Source: Kappaphycus alvarezii (taxonomy: Eukaryota > Rhodophyta > Florideophyceae > Gigartinales > Solieriaceae). From it: a DNA stretch of 64,000 nucleotides. Positions 34,427 through 47,500 of this stretch are shown piece after piece (positions within the stretch are counted from its first letter, which is position 1; each line of letters opens with the position of its first letter). The stretch is from NCBI GenBank assembly GCA_002205965.3, contig NADL03000666.1, positions 62,001 through 126,000 on the forward strand. Reading direction: 5' to 3'. The notes beneath the pieces were generated by a model that did not search any database, had not been told where the DNA came from, and saw only the letters and a program-made list of their open reading frames with translations. The translations under genes were made by a program, and so were the position numbers.

Positions 34427-34801
34427 TTGAAGGTCGTGGCCTTTAGGGCTTTTGGAACGGAGACGCACGCCCTGTTGGACACGGGTGCAGTTCCAAACCT
34501 GATGTCTTGGGACTTTTGCGAGAAGCTGGCACTTGCTCCGATGGCTACGGATCGTCAGGTCACCGTCGCTGATGGAACGCTTGCTGAAGTCATTGGGTAT
34601 GTACAGAAGGTTGCAGTCTCTTTTAGAACCCTGGTAGTGCCGCTGGGCTTCTTGGTGGTACGGAACGCACCATTTGACACTATTATTGGCAGTCCTGCAC
34701 TAGAATCTATGCAGGCAAATTTGGATTACGATAGGCAGCAGGTCACCCTGGCGGTTGGGAGGAAGAAGGCACTTTTATCGCTCCTTGGTGAGCCCCAGTA
34801 A
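34427..34801 (+). mobile_element. Gypsy aspartic protease region (fossil)
   Basis: Contains the retropepsin active-site block LLDTGAVPNLMS and, further on, a FDTIIGSPALE block matching the hydrophobic-G motif near the end of the domain. Located between gag and RT as expected. Confidence 0.75.
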
Positions 34802-34926
34802 TTGACGGGATGCGGACCGACAGTGAGGATTACACATCCCCTGGAGAGTCTGATGGAGAGCAGTTTCCTGCTTAGTCCTCGTCAGAGTCAGGCGGCAGCG
34901 ATGGTGGGTCGGACACCGAGCACGAA

Positions 34927-35930
34927 TTGGTGCTGGCTATCTTAAACAAGGAAACGTATGAGCCCGATGTAGAGGGCCTGATAATGGAAGAGAGTTCCAC
35001 TGAGGAGGACGGGGAAGCGGATAATGCCACGTTTCTCGTCTCTTATGTGAAGCATCTCGAGGAGGATAACCAGGAGAAGTTGGTGAATGCGCTCAAGGAG
35101 ACGGAAGTGATAGCGTGGGATATACATGACCTGGAGCCGGCTCAGGTGCCGGTGGTACACTCGTTAGAGTTGACGGATGAGACTCCGATACATTCGAAAG
35201 CCCGACGAATGCCGCCGAGGCATAACCAAGTAGTAAGGAAAGAAGTGAATGAATTATTTGAAGCTGGAATCATCAGGCCGTCAAGGTCCGCCTGGTCCCT
35301 CCCGGTAGTGATCGCCACTAAGAAAGACGGAAGGCCCCGGTTCTGCGTCGATTACCGCCAGTTGAACCGGGTAATGAAGTCAGACCGCTGGCCGCTACCT
35401 AAAATAGAAGAAATTTTCGACAAACTCTCTGGCGCAGAGTTCTTCATGACGCTGGAACTCTACACAGGATACTGGCAGGTTAGAATGTCCGAACCGTGCA
35501 CGGAAAAGACGAAGTTTGTCTCTCGGTACGGAGCATACAAGTTCGAGGTGATGCCGTTTGGACTCATGAATGCTCCAGCGACCTTTCAAAGGATGATGGA
35601 TGAGGTCCTTCGCGGGTTATTGTTTGCCATGGTAGACGTGGACGATGTTGTAATATTCCAGAATACGCTGGAAGAACACATAGCTCACCGCAAGGAAGTG
35701 TTCAGGAGGATACAAGAAGCGAGGCTGAAATTGAAGGTAACCGAGTGCAGCTTTGCTCAGTCGGAAGTGAAGCTGCTCGGTCACATTGTCAATTCTAGCG
35801 GTGTGGAGATTGATCCCGACAAGATTAAGGATATCGTGGAAGCCCCTGTGCCGGAAAATGTGACTGAACTGAGGAGTTTTCTCGGTTGGCTGGGTACTAT
35901 CGGCTTTTTATCCGGAACCTCGCAGATAGC
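34927..35930 (+). mobile_element. Gypsy reverse transcriptase region (fossil)
   Basis: Typical Ty3 RT blocks in order: GIIRPSRSAWSLPVV, KKDGRPRFCVDYRQLN, WPLPKIEEIFDKL, FEVMPFGLMNAPATFQ, a VDDVVIF active-site block and LLGHIVNSSG. The region runs in an acidic leader before RT. Long and well conserved, so the family call is firm. Confidence 0.85.
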
Positions 35931-36700
35931 TCAGCAGTGCTTCACACTGCAGCCTCCGTTAACAAAGCATTTGAGTGGATCACAGGAATGCAGGAGCCTT
36001 TCGAGTACTTGAAGGAGAAGCTGATGACGCCTCCAGTACTCGCGCTCACGGATTTTGACTCCCCTTTCGTGGTGGAGACGGATGCTTCGTCGACCGGCCT
36101 AGGAGCGGTTCTCTCGCAGAAGAAAGAAGATGTAAAGGTGCATCCGGTGCATTTCGCATCTTGGACGATGACGGAGTAGGAACGACGGTATACTATGATC
36201 GAACGAGAAACCCTTGCTGTAGTGTTACCTCTCAAGAAGTTTCGTGTGTATCTGTTGTCCGACAGGCTTTTCGTGGTATATACGGACTATAAGGCCCTTC
36301 AAACGGCTTTCAAGAAGAAGGATATACATGGAAGGTTGGCGAGGTGGATGTATTTGATGGCTGAGTACGACTTCGAAATTAAGTACAGGCCTGGAAAGGC
36401 CAATGGGGTGGCTGATTATCTATCTCGCAGACCAGTCGTAGAATTTGAGGCTTCAAGGGAAGAAACCGATACGAAGGGCCTCGTAGCTACGATCCAGTGG
36501 GACGACCCGAAGTTATCTGGATTAGAGCTGGACTTCCTGGACATAATGAGGTTCCTGGCCGGGGAAATGGTTCAGAAAACGGACCCAGAGAAGAAGACTG
36601 ACATCCGAAGGAAAGCGAAAAGATTAATGATCTGGAATGACACTCTTTTTCGACGGGAGAAGGATGGACTGCGCGTTGTTGCGCCGATCAGGCAGCGTGC
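35931..36700 (+). mobile_element. Gypsy RNase H and connection region (fossil)
   Basis: Shows the RNase H start FVVETDASSTGLGAVLSQ, later VYTDYKALQTAF and the end block YRPGKANGVADYLSRRP, as in Ty3/gypsy RNase H. Broken. Confidence 0.8.
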
Positions 36701-37722
36701 AGAAATATTGGGAACGTTCCACGATGATATAGGTCATTGGATGCTGGTTCTACGCGAAAGTTTGTGAGGGATCAATTTTGCTGGCCTGAGGTGTATCAGG
36801 ACGTAACGGAGCATGTCAAAGCTTGCACGGGCTGTGAAAACGCTCGAATGCTACCAACTTCTCACACGAGTCTGAGAGCACCCGTTACTGTGTTGTTTGA
36901 AACGTTTAGGTGGACGTTGCGGGCCCCTTTAAGCCATCTCAGAAGGGAAGAGGTTTTCTTTAATTGTTGTGGAGCACATGACGGTCTGGCCGGTAGCTTG
37001 GCAACGGATAGTTCCACCTCCGATGTTTTTATCGAGTTCATCGAGAAAGAAATCATCGAGCCGTTCGGGCCGCGGCGGAGGATAATTTCGGACAATGCCA
37101 CGGCTTTCGTGGTTGTTTCTGTCCAGGAGTTTATGAAGAAGCACAGGATCGATTGGAAGGCCGTCCTCCCGTACGCTCCGATGGCGAATGGAAGGGCCGA
37201 GAGGATGTCAGATACTATAAAGCACGCAATCAAAAGGTCAGTCGTGCAGAATGGAGGAGATTGGGCGGATGCTATGCCGAAGGTCTTGTACGGCTATCGC
37301 TGGCGTGATCGAGGAATGTCAACTCGCCGTTCCGACTGATGTATGGGATCGGGCTGAGTATGATGGTAAGCGACGCGGTAGCCCTTCTGGGTGAAGCCAA
37401 TCCAAGTCACCGCCTCGTCCAGATTTTAGGGGAAGCTAGCGTGAGGGCTGCTGTAGTGGAAAGGTCGCGCGCTCCGCGAAAGGCTAAATGGGAGGTTAAA
37501 AGGTTCGAGCCAGGAGATGAAGTGCTGGTAGCGCATTGGGCAGCGTTCGGTAGAGCTAGGAAGTGGCCAGCGTTTGAGTCGTTTTACTACGGACCGTGCC
37601 GGGTAATTAAGGCTGACCATCCGAGCTACGAGATGGTCTCATCAACTGGTCGAGTGACCCGAAAGGGCCATCCACGCGCGCCGGCTGGTGGGTATACTAG
37701 ACCATCAAGGAAACTCAATTAA
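36701..37722 (+). mobile_element. Gypsy integrase region (fossil)
   Basis: A zinc-binding-like N-terminus (HVKACTGCENAR), then core blocks with RRRIISDNATAF and YAPMANGRAERM, then a C-terminal GDEVLVAHW and FYYGPCRVIK block resembling the GPF/Y module. No chromodomain seen. Broken. Confidence 0.8.
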
Positions 37723-38520
37723 GGAGGAGAAAACCGAGGGATTCTGGTCATTACCAAGGAGCTATGGTTGAGATATTATTAGTTAAGGTAATAGCAGGAA
37801 AAGGAAATCTGACTTTTTTGGAGGAAAACTAGGCGAAATTGATAAGGGATAGTGGAACTGAGACCTGGAAAGAGCCTAATTCCGTCGCATGTGCGCCAGA
37901 GGGTGTAGAGCAGTCAATGAGGAAGGAGTGGCCCACCAAGCCGATGCGGAGGAAAGACAACTAAGGGAACTAGAAGAACAAGAGGATCGGAAGAGGAGTT
38001 AAATAAGGATTATGGGATGGGACAGAGGCAAATAGGAGGAGAGATGATGGGAAACGGACTGCTCGGGCCTGGACCGCAAGGTGGGCAAGTCAGCCGGCGC
38101 CACCCGGACCCAATTGACTCTCGTTCTTTTCCCTCCTCTTATTGGTGCTGGGTTTTCCCCTTTATGTGGAGAGAAGAGGGCCTCATAGAGGAGCAAGTAT
38201 ATGTAAGGAGGAAATTTTGAGTGGATGAGTTGGTGGAGAAAGTGGAAGAACATCGAAGTGGGCCCTTCGGTACAGAGAGGCAAATGTGGATCAGGACGAT
38301 TAACCGGGGAACCAATGAGGAACTCAACGAAGGTCAAGGAATCTTCTGTGGCCACGAAGGAGGGTAAATGTTTGGAAGCGGGATAATTTGCCCATTCGAG
38401 GGATGTGGGTGAGCGATTCGGTGTGAGCGGTTCTTGGAATGACTGTAGGCGCTCGAGATAGAGAGTGACATACGAATGCGGTTAGAGAGCGTAGGTGGCC
38501 GAAGTGAGCATTTGGAATGC
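37723..38520 (+). other. Non-coding 3' part of the gypsy element
   Basis: About 0.8 kb between the end of integrase and the polypurine tract. Purine-rich stretches but no recognised frame (no env-like signal or membrane protein seen). Confidence 0.6.
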
Positions 38521-38530
38521 AAAGGGAGGA

Positions 38531-39296
38531 TGTTAGGCGAGAGGGGTGTGAAACAGAAGACCAGGTGAAGAACGCCGCAGGAGGTTGGTTGCAACGACAC
38601 GCCAAAGGGAGCCCGCCCGAGCATACCAGCTGTTTTGCAGCACGCTTGTACTTCTCGAAGGGCAGGCGGGGAAGGTTGAGGGCGTGCCGCTGCGTTTGAG
38701 GAGCTGGTAGGTTGGCGTTGGTTGAGAAGGAGGTTACCGTGGCAAGCTGGTAGGGTAGTGCAGTGGTGATGTAATTAGGGTTGCACTTGCCTACTTGTGC
38801 GCCTGTGACGCACTTTGAGTGCGGGGGCATGTGGGCTGTGCCAGCTCATTGCTGAGGTGGGGAGATACTATACTGTATCCCCCCAGCCAATGTAGGGTTA
38901 AATACTGTATTCCACCACCCGGTACAGTACGGTATATACACACTGTACTGTACTGTGTCGAGGGTGCACGGAAAAGAAAAAAAAAGGTTGCGCTTGGCCT
39001 AAGATAGGCAGGAAAGAATGAAGGAACTTTCAAGCATTTCCCTGTGCGCCCGTGTCGCAATTTGAGTGCGGGGTCATGTGGACTGTGCGATCTCACTGCT
39101 GAGCTGGGGAGATACTGTACTGTATCTCCCTCGTGCAATGTAGGGTTAGGTACTGTATTCCACCACCCGGCACAGTACAGTATACAGTACATATACTGTA
39201 CTGTGTCGAGGGTGGTCGGAAAAGGGGGAGAAGGGTAAGTAAGGTTACGCCTGGCCTAGGATAGGCAGGAAAAAAAGGACATTTCCAAGCATTACA
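38531..39296 (+). repeat. Right LTR with internal partial duplication
   Basis: Starts TGTTAGG at 38531 right after the purine tract AAAGGGAGGA. A first copy runs to about 39041, and its last roughly 255 bp are repeated (39042-39296), ending ATTACA. The second part is closer to the left LTR than the first part is, which points to recombination with, or insertion of, another LTR copy. Confidence 0.75.
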
Positions 39297-39301
39297 AAGG
39301 C
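39297..39301. repeat. Target-site duplication AAGGC, right
   Basis: Same five bases as 31397-31401, directly after the LTR terminus. Confidence 0.7.
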
Positions 39302-41057
39302 CAAAAGGGAAGAGTTGGGTATCGTGGCATATAGTACGGTGTAGCGCGCCGTGTCCTGGGCCTTTAGCGGCAGGTTATCATTGGCTGGGGTGTTATGTAC
39401 TCACAGGAGAGCTTTAACGACGTAGGAGATTACGGAAAACACGTGGCTGAGTAGGGGAGAGGGTTTGGTGGTTTACTCTCCGTAGATATATTTTAGTCAA
39501 GAAGAAATCTCAAGTTAGTTGATCCTAAAGTAAATTATGCGGCATTTTATTAGTGAGAGATATATCTCGCAGGAAAAGATACATTCCGGTATAGGATGAA
39601 AGTGAGGAATGGTGGGGTAGTTTACTTCTTCGCCTGGCACTTCTTGCGAGGGGAATCTAAACGGAGTTTGGAGGGAATGAAAGGAGAAAACAGAAACGGG
39701 TCTGCGCCTCCGTGACCCTGTACTATATAGACAGGTCAAGGTAGGCGAGGAGGCATGCAGCATTGGCCAGTACAGCTTGCGCTGCGTGTCTATGCGAGTT
39801 TGGGATGAATTTGCGGTAAGAAGTACAATTTGTCCTAAAGGTGACCGTGGCTCCGTTCTAATTCCCCTATCAAGAGGAAGTTTGTTGCCTGTCTCTTAGA
39901 ACGATCCAAGAGGGGCAGAGACTGTACGAAAGAGAGAAGGCATAGCCGGTATTCGACGGAGTAAAAAAGACCGAATGGCAGAGAAGAGCCTAATACTGTG
40001 GATCCAGAGCTCCGGGAAGACACAGACCGGGTTGCGAGAACCTATAAGTACAGCGAAAGGAGAGTTGAAGGAGCAGTTTTGGACTTTTGTAGTGAAATTG
40101 TAAGGGAACGCAGTGGTGGAGCTGTTTTTGGTGGATGGCTGCTGATTGTACGTCGTGCATGGGACTCTATACCTGAGACGGGCTAGAATGGATTGAGGGG
40201 AAGACTTGCGGCAAGTGTGGAAGAGTAGTATGGATAATGGAGTTATGATTCGTGCTGATTTTGGTCTCTTTCAATATTTGCTTAACTTCGCTAGGCGCCC
40301 GGGCCATGCTGTGCTTTGGTGCAGAGGCATCAAGGCTAAGCGGGTCTTACAGATCGCCTGTCCTCGATTCGGTGCTCTTGTTGTGTCGATTTTGATTTTT
40401 GCCGCTCTAGAGGGATTTCCATCTCTCGCTCCCACCGCAAATTGGGTGGATCTGGGAAAGGCGTGTAAGGAGGTCGTCCTGCTCGATCAGGCTCAGTAAT
40501 GCTCAACGCACCCTGCTGGACTCAGCCAGTGCTGTCTTTGCCACAGCAAGCGAGGGCTCCTAGCTGTTGCTGTTACTCAAGATCTCTCACTTTGGATTTT
40601 GTCACCGCCGTCGTCACTTGCGTAACAACTTCACTTACACTGGAAGTTTTTCAACTCGTTGAAATCTCGTCTTGTCGATATTTCAATGGAGGGATTTTCT
40701 TCCCTACCCTTTGCTGGATTAGGCATTGGTCAAGCCCTTGCCGTGTTGTGTTTGTTTAGCAGACCAATTAAACCTTTAAAGAAAGCTCCCAGTCCCCCCC
40801 AATTGTTGTGGTGGTGATGTGTTCGTGTATGATAAGGTCCCCTTTCATGCAGCTGGTTCTGGGTAGGGATCAAATGTGTGCCGAGAGTAAATGGTTGAAT
40901 TACGCCTAAATACCGGCCAACTCGTCGCGGTGGGAAGCTCAGGAAATAGGGAGGAGCTGTGTCGCAGATCTCAGTGCATCTTTTCGAAGCATTACTGCAA
41001 TTAAACATAAACAACTATACGCAAAATAAAAAATAAACGTAAAAAAATACCACACTA
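39302..41057. other. GC-balanced DNA, no recognised gene
   Basis: A weak LINE-tail-like piece lies at 39447-39495 on the minus strand (TATATCTACGG, GTAAACCACC). A plus-strand frame with ATG at 40230 (to 40499, 89 codons) has one hydrophobic run (ALVVSILIFAAL) and no known motif; I would not call it a gene without support. Confidence 0.4.
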
Positions 41058-41502
41058 GAAATGCCTCGCTGGCATGGCCGAAGAATCCTCCGGAACCTAG
41101 TAGAAAAACCTACACGACTCTAGATTGTTAAAAGTAAGACCAACTGGGGCAAAGTAAGACAGTTACGATGACCTCAAATGTTGACTTTGATCGATTTTAA
41201 AAAATGTTTCTTGCGTGCTAGCGCCGCCATTCAGCATCTAAGGCCTCTAGTATAGTGAAATATACCCACTTAAATGGGTGTAAAATAACGAATATACAAT
41301 ATACTAACTAGATACTTGTAAATCATTCTAAACTAATCAAAAACTCTAGATGGAAGTATCTGGATGCAATACAGGAATGCAACAAAAAATGCACGTAAAA
41401 CAAAAAAGTAAAAGTAAAAATGCCACAGTAAAAATTCCTTGGTCGCATCCGCTGAGATTCTTTCAGAACCTCCTAGAAGAACCTAGACGACTCTAAATTG
41501 TT
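41058..41502. repeat. Diverged direct repeat pair, about 70 bp, 375 bp apart
   Basis: 41058-41130 and 41433-41502 share AAATNCCT, a GCAT segment, a GAACCT-TAGAA core and CGACTCTARATTGTTA in the same order and spacing, about 75% alike by eye. Function unknown; perhaps ends of a short element or a worn tandem satellite. Confidence 0.55.
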
Positions 41503-44500
41503 ACTCTGCGAGATATATCCTCTATTTGCGGACTACCACGGAACGGACACATTTATCGACGATATTGAATTATATCATCGACTCTGCAAAACGCATGTGT
41601 TTATCCTAAGTCTTTTCATATCGAGAAGGCCAAATCTAAATAATTGTTCGGCTTGTAAATTGAGAGAATACGAATTTTAAGTGAAAAAGGACAAATTGTC
41701 TCACTTTGGTTTAAACAAATTGCAGTAGAAATGAAAATCTATTTTCTATTGGGTTGAAAATCACCCGATTGAAAGGATCACGGTAGGCTGCTTCAATATT
41801 GCTTAATGCTTCAATATTATCCCAAGTTATAATCAACATTGTCGCAGTTTTGTCTCAGAAATTTAAGTTGAGAGAAATTGTACCAATACACAATGTATGA
41901 GGGTCTTACACTCCAATCATCAAAATTTCCGGAAAAACGTAATCAAGAAATAGGATCATTTAATTTAATATGATTTCTCGCCCATCACTAATATACGACT
42001 GCTGTGATTCAGAAATGACTAGTATCAAAAGGCTCACTGTACTGAATAACACGGAACTTCCTTGCCAGTCTACAAATACTACGCGACTTGTCGGTCGAAG
42101 AATTGAACGAGGGAAAAGCTGACAAATCAACCGCTGCTGCTCCGTGGAAGATTCAGGATGGTCATTTCAGCCTGTTTTTACTGTTCCCTAGCAGAGATTC
42201 TGGAACCATCCTCTCTTCGCTTCATGTCACGTTCAAGAATAGCAGATAAAACATAAAAAGTTGTGAGGTGCTGCCACACCTTTTGATCTCCTGAAGGTTT
42301 CCGTCATTTTCGATTGCAACAGTCAGCAGCAGTGATCTTGATTCATTCTCGAAATAACCTACAACTTCCTAAGTACTAAGACTACTCCAGTACTCATCAC
42401 AGAAAAGTATAAAGTATTTTCAATGGATCTATAGTTGCACACGTATAGTTATGATCCCAAATTCCAGTTCGCTCAAATAAACTCCTAATATTAGAGTGGA
42501 TAGCGCATGAACTGTAGCAGAAAGCAACAGAGATATTTAAAAAGTGTCTGTTGTATTCTTGATCCTAGCCGGTCTATGGAATTCATTTCGCGTATGAGAC
42601 TTGAAAGATGGAAAAACTGAAACATCAAGAGGCTTCTTTGCAAGGTATGAGCGGGCAATCAACTGGAAATTACTTTATGCTATCTTCAGAGATTCAACGC
42701 TTTAAATCCTTCCCGGCCAACATACCAATCCGTAAAAGCATCTGTTGCTTGCCTGTAATCCTCAATTAAGAGTTTTCCTGGATAAATTTGTGTTAATTAA
42801 GACATTTATTGGAGTCTAAGTAGACTGATCTGGTTGTGAAACTGAACATACGGTAGAAAATTCAGCAATATCTCAACAATTTCCCTTAATCTCCTAAAAT
42901 GAGGTTGCTCTCTGCATTGAAAAGCGCGGTGCCTAGTTGTTCCCCTCTAGGTACTGAATACCGCCAGACAATGAGAAAAACAACACACACGCACCAAGAC
43001 TTATAGGATGTTCGCTGCCCCTCTTTCTATTTAAGCACCCTCCTGTTCAGTGGCACACCGCGCCGAAGACGAGGAGAAGTGTAGTGGCGGTAGAGAGGAG
43101 GTGATTACTTGGACTACTAGACAGTATAACTGTTCTACGGGTTGTAAGGCCGGATCGGGATCCGCGTAATGCTAGAACCTTGAGAAGAATACCGTCTAAA
43201 GAACAGTAGGCACCAGGGGTGCACTGTTGGACAACAAGAGATGTATTAGTGGGTCCACCGTGCTTAGTGTATACTCAGAACGGCGGACCCATATTTTAAA
43301 GATAAGTGTGCTGTCACCAACGTTAACCTTGAAGTTACTATCTGTTTATAGACGCTGAAGTCCTGGGCGCCAAGTGTAAGTAAATATCACAGACGATCAG
43401 TTACAGGGATAATATAATATGGGACATAATGTAATATAATATGGGATACAAAGGTACGAATAGAAGATGAACCCGGGCGGATAAACCTGGCAATAGCCAA
43501 AGTTGCCGTTGGCAAGGGTTTTGTAAATTCGGAAGTTGAGAGTAAATTTCAGTGCCAAAAACGGGGTGGTTTTTTATTCTGGGGCCTCAGTAGCCAGGTA
43601 AGTATAAATACCAGATAGCTAGGTCACAGTTATTTATGGCTGCGAGGTTAATTAAAGTCAATGTCAGCCAAGTAATAAAGATCCAAGTTAGTGGTGATTG
43701 AAGTCAACACTTGGCCCAATAGGTGCCTTTCTCCTGCGAAAATATCATGTCAAAGTTTTGGCCGAGTGGGCCGGACTACAAGCCGTCTGGACCTCTCGGG
43801 AGAGGACACAGTACCAAAAATAATGGTGGACGAAAATCGAAAAGTTGCCATTGCCTTACGGTACAACCCTGCTGAAATCAGTGCGCTAGCATGAACAAGA
43901 ATTGGATCATAAGAAGATCACCAAAATCAGATCTGCCGATGGCAGTACAGCACTAGTGCCAATTGCACTGCATTCTCAGGAAATATAACATGCTGCTTAT
44001 ACATCGTGACCGTTCCGTTGTCGCAAGCATGATTTTAACTCCCTTGAGATTCCCCTTATGATGACAAGAGATAATATCAGATTTCTATCATGGTGCGCAT
44101 TTTCATTTAGAGCACTCTTTCCGGCCATTACTCTAAAATATCCCTTTTTCATCTATATTAAAGATAAAAACATGGCCTTTGATACAAAAACAAAGACTAC
44201 AGCCTTGAGAAGAATGCTCTCCAACAATTGAGCACGTTACAGATTTTTCCGCTTGTCATCAATTATCCTCATTGCTTTTATTTGCGGTCTTTATCGTTAG
44301 GATGCGAACGACTGTACCCCATATTTAGATGGTCGGCCGTCACGAAATTTGATATGTGATCTTTGCGTAGATGGAAGTTATTATACGACGGAAGAAACGA
44401 TCGCAGTGAGATATTTCCTTGTCAGAGGCAGATGTTTGTCGACATAATGCTTACATCCTCCAGACATGAGGCATTCTTCATTCTGCTCGTGCTCTGTGTG

Positions 44501-47500
44501 CTCAGTTCGTTCCCTTATGATCAAACTGGCGTCTAGGCCGTACTTTTTTGAATTCCAGTGGCACCTCACTGAATAAACTCACGGTGAAGCCTGCATTTGT
44601 TCAGGTAGCACTGTCTCGCAGGGCTTCGAAAGGCACCTCAGTGTTTGGTGTGGTGAGAAATTGCGCCAGCTAAATGCATTCATAGGTGGTGAGCTCATTG
44701 AGGTCAACATTCTCATGTGCTTTAGACGTTATTGGGATATTGGCAAGGTAAACGTAGCCTAGCTCCTTTTTACATCATCAAATAGATTCTACTATCCCTC
44801 TTCCTCCTGCACACTCATTTTAGCGTAGATCAAATATTCCTCTCAGGGACGCTTTAGGATTTTCTGTTCTCCCGCTAAACGGTTGGTTATTGTCAGAAAG
44901 TGGTAAATTCTATCGAAAATATATCTCAATTTAATTTTTTGTCTCAAGTTACAGCTTGGACGGCGATGACGAAGCTCATTTGGCGCTACCGTACAGATAA
45001 AAAATAAGAAAAAGATGTAAATCTTACCATGGGAAACCTAGTTTCGATTCGAATCAGGTATTGTACGCATGTTTCAAACTTTTCTGTGATGGGTGGCATG
45101 GCCAGCCACAATAATCGCAACCTGGAAATTTAATGACGCAACTCCGTTTTAAGCTCCCATTATAAGTAGTAATTCCTTCATTAAGCTCATAATAAGCTCA
45201 TAATATGACACCAAAGCCTTTTTTCTGATGTAGTACCCCTTCTTGCCATGCTTCGCTAGGTAGCAAAATATTAGAGTATGCGTTGCTTCACGGACAGTCA
45301 GTTTCTTACATACTTTGCCCCGCCTCCTTTCGTCAATGTATTGCTTTCTTTGCAAGTAATACCTGAAGTAAAAAAAATACCGATTGTCGGCCGTGTAGCG
45401 GCCTGAATCAGCCATCGGTGTCACAATTTACTATCCAACCGGTAAACTCAAAACAAAAGGGCTCTGTTCTAAAATCAAGAATATGAATAAATTTCTGCAA
45501 CCATGCACATGTTTCCTTTCTTGCTTCCATTTAAGAGATACAATGGGCGACAAGTCCCGAAATTTACATGAAAAACTGTCTCAAAACAGCCTTTACCACG
45601 ATATACATCATTCGTACATTCAAAGTACACGCTCTGTAAACTATCTCTGCATAGTGCTCCTTTTTTTTATTTCGACTGGAGTTTGTAATTTTATTCGTAT
45701 ACAATAGCACTTTTATAGTTTAAGATGTCGAGATAATGGGAACAAGGTCAAGTACGATACGAAACAGTAATACAGAAAAAATATTCTGAATACAGAAAGT
45801 GTATTTGCTGTAAGATGGCCTGTAACGGTTGAACAGCGAATCGGGAGCTGTGCTAGTAGATATTCAGTATATTGTGCGGTACGAAATCAATATTAAGGGG
45901 AAAAATGATAGTCAGGCGTATTACACTCACTGTTACTCAACTAAGGCATCAATGGTGGCAGTAGCCCCGGCAAAAACCAGAAAAAACACCTCCATATTAC
46001 TTTTGCGAAGAGCTAGCACCAGTCAAGTAGTATAGTTTAACCAGTCAAGCTGTACACTCTAGCATAAATGGAGTCCAAATGTTCGATAAGCTATGAATTT
46101 ACATCATTCCTTCTATATTTTGAGAACGATTTCATGCCTGGAAAAGAATATAGCAAAAAGGCTTTGATTTACTCTCCAATTTCGACGGGGAAGTGTTAGA
46201 ATTCTTCTTCGACCGAGTAATCCTTCGACCGATTCAACAAAGAAGGAAAGATAAAAGCTGGAGATTTAGAATTAAGAGAAGGTTAAGATGGAATTCATAG
46301 AGCGCTTCGGAAAAAGGAGATCCACAGAAGGTCATCTGGAGTAAAATATACCCAAGACTAGACAAAAACGAAATTCCGACCTCTCTACAAAAGGTTTACG
46401 CTTTTTAATCCAAATCCTTGTTCAATGAGGGGGTAAATTTTGGTCTCTCTCTCTCAAAATGTCTAGGCGAGTTCTTGCGTTGATCTCTGTTTGAAATGTA
46501 GAATTCCCTTAGACTATAATTACTAGAAGAGAGTCGTGGAATACTTCAACCGTGAAAGGAAGGCATTTCAATCTGTTTCCACCAATAAATATATTCTTTC
46601 CTATTGAGAGTGAGATTATTTGAAAATATGATACTGCATTAATGCCACCGAAAGAAAAATCCCAAAGGTACCCAGAAAGAGCATGAAGGGATAAAATCGA
46701 TACCCTGGCGGATACGCTAATAAATATTTGACACATATTATCAAAGAAATCCAGTCCAGTCAGATCAATAAATCCTTTTAAAGTTCTAATCGCTACCCAG
46801 ATAATCCGAACAGAGAAAAAATACTCTTCATGTCGGAATATTGCTAGTATAGGTGCAAAGTTTTAGCCACGCCTCCGCAAAGAAGGAAAAATGGAAACCA
46901 ATATACTCCAAGATTCTGATAAAAGCGAAAAATAATGGAACTCCCTCCACAGGGAAAAATAACAAACGAATACCCTTAATGGAAACATATTCATCTGATG
47001 AGGAAGTGCTAGAGGTCAGGAGGAGTGCTGATGAATAGCCGGCCCCGAAACAGCGAAGTAAAAAAGGCATTGTAACCCCAAATACTTTTGTAAGCCCATT
47101 CGCTAAGGGAAAACCCAAGAAAATGGTCACCCACAGTAACAAAACAAGATTAATTTCGATTGAGCGAATACCTGCGCGCCCTTACCCTCAACTTACCTCC
47201 CACTGGAGCCCCTTCCTGCATCTAACTCATCCTTCGGCCGCAATAAACCCAATTATCAGCACTCCGTACAGCCGTCATCAATATAAAATATAAACTAAAC
47301 AATATAAAAAATATACTGAAGATACATCATAGGAGTGCATTCCGTCTGTCCTATTCGGTTCCCTTGAAATGATCATCAACAGTGAGCCGTCTGTGCTTTG
47401 GTCGTGACTCGGTCCGTACCATCTGCGATGGCACGGACCAGGCATACCGCCAGGCGATCAAAAGACAGCAAGAGCCCACGGGACAAATTGGCTCAAGTAG

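Larger units (their letters stand above)
31402..39296 (+). mobile_element. Ty3/gypsy retrotransposon insertion with inverted left LTR and an H3-like passenger segment
   Basis: One insertion of about 7.9 kb bounded by AAGGC repeats. Order: inverted LTR (31402-31885), 0.66-kb segment with H3-like frame (31886-32549), forward LTR (32550-33073), primer-site-like TGGTACCGTATCC, gag, protease, RT, RNase H, integrase, about 0.8 kb of non-coding DNA, polypurine tract AAAGGGAGGA (38521-38530), right LTR (38531-39296). Domain order PR-RT-RH-INT places it in Ty3/gypsy. It is broken, with roughly five to ten breaks across gag-pol. Left (forward) and right LTRs differ by roughly 10-15% by eye, so the element is moderately old. 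Confidence 0.8.

Noticed and set aside
43759-43769. tRNA A-box-like TGGCCGAGTGG
   Set aside because: No B box (GGTTCGANNCC) or acceptor pairing follows, so neither a tRNA nor a tRNA-derived SINE can be supported.
43840-43894. Short likeness of KVAIALRYNP to bacterial FlhB/EscU export proteins
   Set aside because: Only about ten residues, no flanking membrane protein, and the host is eukaryotic; chance is the simpler reading.
46130-47060. Two loosely similar stretches (46180-46400 and 46880-46970)
   Set aside because: The likeness is confined to short A-rich blocks and could not be aligned reliably by eye.
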